A stretch of 29,575 nt of DNA from a virus. The first letter of the stretch is position 1; every line of letters starts with the position of its first letter. Below are positions 6,377 through 11,121 of the stretch, piece after piece. The stretch is from the IMG/VR virus record IMGVR_UViG_3300047494_000150, positions 1 to 29,575 of that record, one strand, 5' to 3'. Both the position numbers and the translations under genes were made by a program. The notes beneath the pieces are model-generated. The model made no database searches and was not told where the DNA came from. It saw nothing but the letters and a program-made list of their open reading frames with translations.

Positions 6377-6563
6377 CAACCGCTCTGTGGAGGACGTTAT
6401 TATTGACCTCCAGACGGCTTTAGCCATTCATCTAGGTTTTCGAGACGACTTTACGATATTGCTCCCTAAGGAGACGGTTGATAAGCTGGGCTTGACCCAG
6501 GTGTCGGGACCTGGTAGTATAACATTTATCGCGATTGATAAAAAACGGAAGGTTAATAAATGA
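6366..6563 (+). CDS. Hypothetical protein, 65 aa
   Basis: ATG at 6366 overlaps the upstream stop by 11 nt (ATGACGTTTAA), the same geometry as the previous junction; the in-frame leucines before it lie inside the upstream tail. Soluble mixed alpha/beta protein (SVEDVIIDLQTALAIHLGF) with a basic end (KKRKVNK). No family recognised. Confidence 0.6.
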   Translation: MTFNNRSVEDVIIDLQTALAIHLGFRDDFTILLPKETVDKLGLTQVSGPGSITFIAIDKKRKVNK

Positions 6564-6604
6564 ACCATAGTAACGTGAAACCTCAACGCGGCGATGAGTG
6601 TTGA
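6560..6604 (+). CDS. Possible 14-aa coupling or leader peptide
   Basis: A 14-codon frame (MNHSNVKPQRGDEC) starts with ATG overlapping the upstream TGA and has GGAAGG seven bases before. Its stop overlaps the next ATG by 11 nt, and that next ATG has no good ribosome site of its own. It may therefore act mainly to deliver ribosomes. It covers the first copy of the 27-28-bp direct repeat. Could equally be chance. Confidence 0.3.
   Translation: MNHSNVKPQRGDEC
6571..6598 (+). repeat. Direct repeat copy 1 (copy 2 at 7334-7360) at gene starts
   Basis: TAACGTGAAACCT followed by ACGCGGCGATGAG occurs here and at 7334-7360, differing by one substitution and one indel. Both copies straddle a gene junction and supply an ATG. 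In copy 1 the ATG opens the 96-aa gene; in copy 2 the ATG runs into a stop after three codons and a GTG at 7364 takes over. Confidence 0.75.
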
Positions 6605-6884
6605 GGAGATTTTGGCTCTAGTTCCTGCTGGTGAATTTACTTTAGAATCCGGATATGAGGTAGGCCCAATATTCGGAGAGAAAATTAAGTTTAAGAACAA
6701 GACTGTAAGTCTTGTAAATAGATCAGCCTACGACACCGTCTGCGCGATGCTCAGGTTGGCGGTTGAGCAGCGTGACAATGCACTTGTAGAGGGAGATAAA
6801 ACAGTCGATTTCTGGGATTCCATTGAAGGCAGAGAACGCGACAACGCCGCGCTGGCACGCATAGCACGAGGGGAGACGGTGTGA
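6594..6884 (+). CDS. Hypothetical protein, 96 aa
   Basis: Starts MSVEEILALVPAGEF inside the first copy of the direct repeat. The C-terminal half is a charged helix (LRLAVEQRDNALVEGDK...RERDNAALARIARGETV), probably coiled coil, of a type common in phage accessory proteins. Stop TGA overlaps the next ATG by one base. Function unknown. Confidence 0.65.
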   Translation: MSVEEILALVPAGEFTLESGYEVGPIFGEKIKFKNKTVSLVNRSAYDTVCAMLRLAVEQRDNALVEGDKTVDFWDSIEGRERDNAALARIARGETV

Positions 6885-7042
6885 TGATTATCTTATCTGG
6901 CATCGGATGCCTAATATTAGTAGTTATGGCTCTGTCTTTAATTGCGGCTCTCTGGCAGGAAATAGCCCTCATTGTATTTGTGGTCGGTACCTGCGCGTTT
7001 TTAGTTTGGTCGGCGAATTACATGTTTGAGGTATTAAAATGA
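6884..7042 (+). CDS. Two-helix membrane protein, 52 aa
   Basis: A 52-residue frame fills the space between its neighbours. It starts MIILSGIGCLILVVMALSL, has a short polar turn (WQE) and a second hydrophobic helix (IALIVFVVGTCAFLVW), then ends YMFEVLK. Its start shares a base with the upstream stop (TGATG) and its stop overlaps the next start (ATGA). The hairpin topology resembles small holins, but the gene is outside the holin pair; role unknown. Confidence 0.6.
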   Translation: MIILSGIGCLILVVMALSLIAALWQEIALIVFVVGTCAFLVWSANYMFEVLK

Positions 7043-7341
7043 GCACCGACAAATCCACGGCACCGATTTACAATGTCAGCCCTGAGACCTTGGGTGAAAT
7101 TACAAGGTGCAAGTCAGTTGAAGAGCATATAGCCAGAAAATGGAAAGCACTCGAAGCAATGGACTTGGGGCATCTGGCTGTTTGCCATATGGACCAACGA
7201 AGAGGACAAACCATGAAATCGACCGCAGCGTGTTTGCATGACTTTGACGATGTTGATCCAGAACCCGGCAAGCCATGGCTCGGTATATGTCGTAAGTGCG
7301 GCAAGAAAGTGAAGCTTGCGGGTGTACCTTGTGTAACGTGA
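7039..7341 (+). CDS. Hypothetical protein with C-terminal zinc-ribbon-like module, 100 aa
   Basis: Residues 1-58 are an unrecognised helical region. Residues 65-87 carry C-x-H and CRKC (Cys65, His67, Cys84, Cys87), a plausible zinc site, followed by Cys98. An internal ATG at 7213 (Met59) has AGAGGA seven bases before, so a separate 42-aa zinc protein could also be made from the same frame. Stop overlaps the second repeat copy. Confidence 0.6.
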   Translation: MSTDKSTAPIYNVSPETLGEITRCKSVEEHIARKWKALEAMDLGHLAVCHMDQRRGQTMKSTAACLHDFDDVDPEPGKPWLGICRKCGKKVKLAGVPCVT

Positions 7342-7363
7342 AACCTGACGCGGCGATGAGCTT

Positions 7364-7555
7364 GTGACAGCCGACCTGCGCGCAAGCGTGCAGCGAGTGA
7401 TGGCTTTGGGCCTCTCGCGCCAATACCTCATAGCTCTTCGCGAAGTCGTCTCCTTCCAAGAAGCTAGAAATGAATGGGACTCAACGATGCTTGTGTTAAC
7501 CGCGAGCCCCGAAGAGCGGGCCGAAGCAGTCATGAAGGTGTTAGTAAATGAGTAA
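7364..7555 (+). CDS. Hypothetical helical protein, 63 aa (GTG start)
   Basis: GTG at 7364 lies at the end of the second direct-repeat copy, where the repeat's own ATG (7356) leads to MSL and a stop overlapping this GTG. The protein is helical and basic in its first half and ends ASPEERAEAVMKVLVNE. The SPEERAE segment faintly recalls the SPLERLA tail, but I do not count it as a member. Overlaps the next gene by 8 nt. Confidence 0.5.
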   Translation: MTADLRASVQRVMALGLSRQYLIALREVVSFQEARNEWDSTMLVLTASPEERAEAVMKVLVNE

Positions 7556-8120
7556 GAAATTTGAGTTGGCTCTTGATACCGAAAAGAAGTTTTTTGGCAT
7601 CTCAATGTTCCGAATCAGAGCTCTGATAAGCTTCTCTTTCGTAAGCGCTGGCTCACTTGGCGGCTATGTGGAAAAAGAAGCGAACCTCAGTCATGAGGGC
7701 AACGCGTGGGTGTACGGCGATGCGCGGGTGTACGGCGATGCGCGGGTGTCCGGCGATGCGTGGGTGTCCGGCGATGCGTGGGTGTACGGCAACGCGTGGG
7801 TGTACGGCGATGCGTGGGTGTACGGCAACGCGCGGGTGTCCGGCGATGCGCGGGTGTACGGCAACGCGTGGGTGTACGGCGATGCGTGGGTGTCGAAGCA
7901 GAATCACTCTATAAACGTCACGAACCTCCGGTACTCATTTACATCTCTTCCTAAGGGTGTGCAGGTGGGCTGCCAATTCATGCCGCTGAAGGAGTGGAAG
8001 GCAAAACATATTGAGGTAGGCGCAGCTCACGGCATGAGTGCTGACCTGAGTAAAGCTTACTTCGAACTGATGCGAGCAGTTCGTCGCATTCAGCGGATTA
8101 CAGCAAAGGAGAGCAAGTGA
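7548..8120 (+). CDS. Hexapeptide-repeat (left-handed beta-helix) protein, 190 aa
   Basis: Belongs to a phage and prophage family that opens FRIRAL...LGGYVEKEANLSHEGNAWV and continues with imperfect hexads V-(Y/S)-G-(D/N)-A-(W/R). Here eleven near-identical hexads (residues about 51-116) should form three to four turns of a left-handed beta-helix. The C-terminal part (INVTNLRYS...VGCQFMPLKEW) matches the capping region of the family. The acetyltransferase active residues of LbH enzymes are not evident, so a binding or structural role is more likely; the exact function is not known. Confidence 0.75.
   Translation: MSKKFELALDTEKKFFGISMFRIRALISFSFVSAGSLGGYVEKEANLSHEGNAWVYGDARVYGDARVSGDAWVSGDAWVYGNAWVYGDAWVYGNARVSGDARVYGNAWVYGDAWVSKQNHSINVTNLRYSFTSLPKGVQVGCQFMPLKEWKAKHIEVGAAHGMSADLSKAYFELMRAVRRIQRITAKESK
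7698..7895 (+). repeat. Eleven tandem 18-bp repeats encoding hexads
   Basis: Eleven in-frame 18-bp units of GGC (GAT/AAC) GCG (T/C)GG GTG T(A/C)C type, ending with TCG. Units differ only at three codons (D/N, W/R, Y/S). The array is stop-free in all six frames. Near-identity at DNA level suggests recent expansion or homogenisation by slippage or recombination. Confidence 0.9.
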
Positions 8121-8123
8121 TAT

Positions 8124-8663
8124 ATGACCAACACACCAACTACCGCCGATGAGCGTGAGGCTTTCCACTACGCCAATCAATTTGTGACCACGCCTCGTAA
8201 AGAGTTACTGGCATGGCAACAAGACAAAGCCGACGACTACCTCGCAGGCATCGCGCACGAGCGCGAGAGTGCGATGTTAGCTGGACAGCTAACAATCCCT
8301 AATATTAGCTCAGAGGCCTATCATTCGAGCGAACCAAGTGCCGACGAGGCGTTTGAGAAGGCCTTGAAGGAAGCTGCAAAGCAGGCTTTGTCAGCTCACC
8401 CGGACTGGGAAACAGGCGCCAAATGGGGCCGCGACTACAGCAAGCGTGAGTCGGCGGCGGAGATTCGACTGAGCCAAACAATTCTTGAACAGCTTCAGCG
8501 CGCCAACAAAGCCTCAGACGCTATCAAGGACGCGCGCAACGCCGAACTCGAAGCTCAAGTAAAAGACACCAATCAGAAGTTCGACGAGGTTTGGGCGAGT
8601 TACATGAACGCCTGCAAGCGCATCGCCGAGCTAGAACAGGGGCCGAAGACAGGTGATGAATGA
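8124..8663 (+). CDS. Hypothetical helical protein, 179 aa
   Basis: Polar protein, mostly alpha-helical. The first 60 residues include an ADEREAF...YANQF region; residues about 110-175 form a long charged helix (LEQLQRANKASDAIKDARNA...RIAELEQ), likely coiled coil. Proteins of this shape are frequent phage accessory products of unknown function. Stop overlaps the next ATG. Confidence 0.6.
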   Translation: MTNTPTTADEREAFHYANQFVTTPRKELLAWQQDKADDYLAGIAHERESAMLAGQLTIPNISSEAYHSSEPSADEAFEKALKEAAKQALSAHPDWETGAKWGRDYSKRESAAEIRLSQTILEQLQRANKASDAIKDARNAELEAQVKDTNQKFDEVWASYMNACKRIAELEQGPKTGDE

Positions 8664-8893
8664 GTCACACTACATGCTTAGTATGCGGAAAGCCTAAAGA
8701 TGTACTACATGCCCATGCCGGATGTCAGGTCGGAATGTCTGCCTGGCTTCCTAAGGGCTGGGAAGCTGGGTATGGGCAGGAGCCGCCAGCTGTTAAATGT
8801 GAGTGTGGGAGTGATAAGACTTACGGCGAGGGGACACCTTTTCATTCAGCGTGGTGCCCTAAGTATGTTCCTCATAAAAGGAGTATTGGATGA
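8660..8893 (+). CDS. Small Cys/His-rich, zinc-knuckle-like protein, 77 aa
   Basis: Cys6-x2-Cys9 with His17, His19 and Cys22 could form one zinc site; Cys47-x-Cys49 with His62 and Cys66 could form a second. The rest is short loops. Such proteins in phages are usually nucleic-acid or protein binders. Overlaps neighbours by 4 nt at both ends; its last codons hold the AAAGGAG of the endolysin gene. Confidence 0.6.
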   Translation: MSHTTCLVCGKPKDVLHAHAGCQVGMSAWLPKGWEAGYGQEPPAVKCECGSDKTYGEGTPFHSAWCPKYVPHKRSIG

Positions 8894-9267
8894 TTACACG
8901 AGATGAAGTGCTTATGGGTAGGGATAAAGAGTTTCCATTAACACCTGAATTGGAGGCAAATCTTGCTAAGCTACTTACTGCTCTTAATAAGTATCGTGCT
9001 ATCTACGGCAGCCCTATGCTGGTTAGTTCAGGATATCGCCCAGGGCACTATAACCGGGATGCAGGTGGCGCTGCTCATAGTAGTCACGTTGTGTGCCTTG
9101 CTTGCGATTTCCATGATTCGGATGGGCAGCTAAAGGCCTGGGTAGCGGCCAACCTGCACGTGCTCGAGGATTGCGGGCTGTATATGGAAGATCCGACACA
9201 CACGAAGACCTGGTTGCATTTGACAGTTCAAGCGCCTAAGTCTGGCCACCGAGTGTTTATACCATGA
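8890..9267 (+). CDS. Endolysin, peptidase M15 family (D-Ala or L-Ala-D-Glu carboxypeptidase type)
   Basis: 125 residues of a single M15/VanY-like catalytic domain. SSGYRPGHYN at 46-55 is the substrate Arg loop. SSHVVCLACDF gives the zinc ligands His66 and Asp73, and TWLHL gives the third ligand His110. It would cleave peptide cross-links of host peptidoglycan. There is no signal peptide, so it needs a holin, yet the holin-like genes are on the opposite strand at the end of the late operon. A good ribosome site (AAAGGAG) precedes the ATG. Confidence 0.85.
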   Translation: MITRDEVLMGRDKEFPLTPELEANLAKLLTALNKYRAIYGSPMLVSSGYRPGHYNRDAGGAAHSSHVVCLACDFHDSDGQLKAWVAANLHVLEDCGLYMEDPTHTKTWLHLTVQAPKSGHRVFIP

Positions 9268-9545
9268 ACAAAGTCAAGGTCGGACAATTGTATATGCTTA
9301 ACATCAGCCGCACTATATTTATAGTTACTGGAAAAAAATCGGACGTAATGTGGCATTTAAAACCGCTCACACACACAAGTTGGCTTGGGGTCAGAACTGA
9401 TCGGGACAGTAATAGTGCATATCTATTAGACTCGACCCTCTATACCCCACTAGATAACTTATGTGCCGTCGAGCTGTTAGCCCTAGGTATTACTGAGGAG
9501 GAATTCCTAGGGATATCCACTCCTCAACCGCACTCGACAGAATGA
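9264..9545 (+). CDS. Small SH3-like protein with VELLALGI tail segment, 93 aa
   Basis: Starts MNKVKVGQLYMLNISRTIF, a small beta-barrel-like opening. Residues about 67-84 (DNLCAVELLALGITEEEF) match the recurring tail, but the frame continues 13 more codons and runs 56 nt into the convergent protease gene. The extension may be accidental read-through of the ancestral tail. Last gene of the rightward operon. Confidence 0.55.
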   Translation: MNKVKVGQLYMLNISRTIFIVTGKKSDVMWHLKPLTHTSWLGVRTDRDSNSAYLLDSTLYTPLDNLCAVELLALGITEEEFLGISTPQPHSTE

Positions 9546-10146
9546 CCTCGCCGTTATCTTGGACGGCGGTATTGACACCAATCACAGTCCCTGTATCCGC
9601 GTCAATCACCGGACCACCCGACATGCCAGGGAATAGGAAGCCCTCACCTGCGAACTGAAGTGCCATACGATGGATGTTGGTTATGTCGCTGCATACGGGC
9701 GATCCGCCCATAGGAAAACCGCAAGCGACAATGTGATGACCCTTAAGAAACATCTCCTCTAGCTTAACCGGGCGAATCTCAACAGGCATCTGATCGAAAG
9801 CGCTAAAATCACCTTCGATGGTAGCCTGATCTAACCGGTCGTCCGCACCAATCACTTTGGCTACCAGGTGCAAATCAGCATCGTCAAACGACCTTACCTC
9901 TACTTCAGGCATTCGTATCTTTGATGAGTGTTGGCCACGTCCCATTGTGCGTTGTACGCAGTGGGCAGCAGTGAGCGCACGCGTAGGCGACACCACCACA
10001 GCCGAGCAGAAGAAGTGATGCGTCTTAGGGTCGATGAGCCTAATCATTGATGGCTTCTTATGTGCAGCAGAGGCGGCGCGTGGGAGCAGCATGCCTAGCA
10101 TAGCCAAGCAGAGACCAATAGCGAATAGGACGGCGACTTTCTTCAT
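9490..10146 (-). CDS. Secreted trypsin-like serine protease (S1 fold)
   Basis: 218 residues from the ATG at 10146, which follows AAAGGG and lies one base after the holin stop. A Sec signal peptide (KK, hydrophobic core, cut after AASA near residue 27) precedes a chymotrypsin-fold protease. TAAHC has His62, LDQATI offers Asp106 and GMSGGPV has Ser176. Cys47 and Cys63 match the conserved disulfide that brackets the trypsin histidine. It should act in the periplasm or outside the cell. A secreted S1 protease at the end of the late/lysis operon is unusual; it could digest envelope proteins at lysis or process surface or virion proteins (inference). Confidence 0.85.
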   Translation of the reverse strand: MKKVAVLFAIGLCLAMLGMLLPRAASAAHKKPSMIRLIDPKTHHFFCSAVVVSPTRALTAAHCVQRTMGRGQHSSKIRMPEVEVRSFDDADLHLVAKVIGADDRLDQATIEGDFSAFDQMPVEIRPVKLEEMFLKGHHIVACGFPMGGSPVCSDITNIHRMALQFAGEGFLFPGMSGGPVIDADTGTVIGVNTAVQDNGEVILSSAVEEWISLGIPPQ

Positions 10147-10147
10147 A

Positions 10148-10339
10148 TTAAGACCCTTTGGTTTCAGTAATCTTCTGAGCGAACTTGCCACTAAAGGCCG
10201 CACCCACAAACGTTAATACACTCGTATCTTTACCGCTAATAGCAAGATATCCGGCGATAAGGAGCGCTAGGATGCACATAAAGCGCATTGAACTGATGTC
10301 ACCTTTTTCGCTTAACAATTCCTTAATAAATGACATCAT
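10148..10339 (-). CDS. Putative holin, 63 aa
   Basis: Starts MMSFIKELLSEKGDISSMRF, then one clear hydrophobic helix (FMCILALLIAGYLAI) and a second weaker one (VLTFVGAAFSG), with a charged C-terminus. This matches small two-helix phage holins that follow an SDDRLDRIE-type protein. Two consecutive ATG codons (10339 and 10336) allow alternate starts, a feature known from dual-start holins. Overlaps the upstream gene as ATGA. Confidence 0.65.
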   Translation of the reverse strand: MMSFIKELLSEKGDISSMRFMCILALLIAGYLAISGKDTSVLTFVGAAFSGKFAQKITETKGS

Positions 10340-10587
10340 TTAAACACCTTCCAAAGCACCGTCAAGATGCCCGCCACAGTGCTTAATAGGCCCACCAGCT
10401 TAAATGCGCCATTGACCATGTGTACATGGCTTTCTACCGGCTTGAGCTTGTCTTCGATCAGTGCCGTTCGCCTAATGTGCTCAGCAAGAGACACCTCCTG
10501 CTTAGCCAAGGTGACATCTACAGAGCCAATATGCTCCACAATCTTATCGATCTTAGACTCTATGCGGTCAAGTCGGTCGTCAGACAT
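10336..10587 (-). CDS. Holin-like/XhlA-type membrane protein, 83 aa
   Basis: ATG at 10587 gives MSDDRLDRIESKIDKIVEHI, a coiled-coil N-terminus, with a single C-terminal hydrophobic helix (about 64-80, LVGLLSTVAGILTVLW) and basic end. This layout is that of XhlA-type phage proteins found beside holins and endolysins. It probably works with the following 63-aa protein in membrane permeabilisation. Confidence 0.65.
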   Translation of the reverse strand: MSDDRLDRIESKIDKIVEHIGSVDVTLAKQEVSLAEHIRRTALIEDKLKPVESHVHMVNGAFKLVGLLSTVAGILTVLWKVFK

Positions 10588-10588
10588 G

Positions 10589-10945
10589 TCACACGCCCAT
10601 TCCAAACATATTGACGTTTACTGTTGTGGTGCCTGGCGTTGTGGACGTCCACACAGCACGAAGCCAGCGATAAGAGACATTAGACAGCTGGACAATAACC
10701 GAGCTACCCGCTGCCTGCGCTGTAGTATTGATCTGGCTCCAGTTAGTCACTACGAAGTTACCGCTATTGGCTTGGCCGACGGGACACACGTCGTTACTGC
10801 CCTGGATGACAAGGCTACCCGCCGCTACGCCGTCACCTTGGACAAGCTGGAAGCTGATGTTTATAAGCTGGTTGGAGTCTATCTGGACGCCGTTACGCGA
10901 GGCTGTGTTGGCGGCAGAGAGTACGTTTACGTTTAGCTGGCGCAT
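10589..10945 (-). CDS. Small beta-sandwich virion protein, 118 aa
   Basis: Beta-rich, Ser/Thr/Val-rich protein with SLVIQGSNDV, a central W (NWSQI), YRWLRAVWTS and TTTVNVNMFG. The pattern is the same as in the 125-aa protein at 14111-14488 (ISIQVSNDY...NTLP...YAVRVIYTATSGTGTLNV), so the two look like distant paralogues of a minor virion protein family. Start overlaps the upstream small gene as TAATG. Confidence 0.6.
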   Translation of the reverse strand: MRQLNVNVLSAANTASRNGVQIDSNQLINISFQLVQGDGVAAGSLVIQGSNDVCPVGQANSGNFVVTNWSQINTTAQAAGSSVIVQLSNVSYRWLRAVWTSTTPGTTTVNVNMFGMGV

Positions 10946-11121
10946 TAGTTACCTGATTTCTTTAAATATTGTATAGCCGAATTGAGGCGCTCCGGGTCGT
11001 GATCTAGCTGGCCTATGCCCTTACAGATATTTAAATGACCATCAGCCATAGCATAATGCTTACCGTAAGCGGCTAGGTTTTTTGAAGTGTGGCATTCTCT
11101 ACATTCCTTAGTAATATCCAC
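10945..11121 (-). CDS. Small zinc-knuckle-like protein, 58 aa (GTG start)
   Basis: A GTG at 11121 overlaps the tail-protein stop (TAGTG), and the stop overlaps the next ATG (TAATG), filling the gap exactly. The protein starts MDITKECRECHTSKNLAAYG and continues MADGHLNICK, matching the phage family CxxC...F.KH...DGH...CK.C. The last cysteine is replaced (ICKGIG instead of CKxC), so the zinc site may be incomplete. Family members resemble HNH-associated or RNA/DNA-binding knuckles; finding one inside a structural operon is odd. Confidence 0.55.
   Translation of the reverse strand: MDITKECRECHTSKNLAAYGKHYAMADGHLNICKGIGQLDHDPERLNSAIQYLKKSGN

Noticed and set aside
7698-7895. CRISPR array
   Set aside because: Tandem 18-bp units have no spacers and are in frame within a gene.
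7653-7914. Extra long reading frames on both strands with repeated MRGCTA and HPRIAV units
   Set aside because: They are other frames of the stop-free 18-bp repeat array; the hexapeptide frame has family N- and C-terminal regions and a good start.
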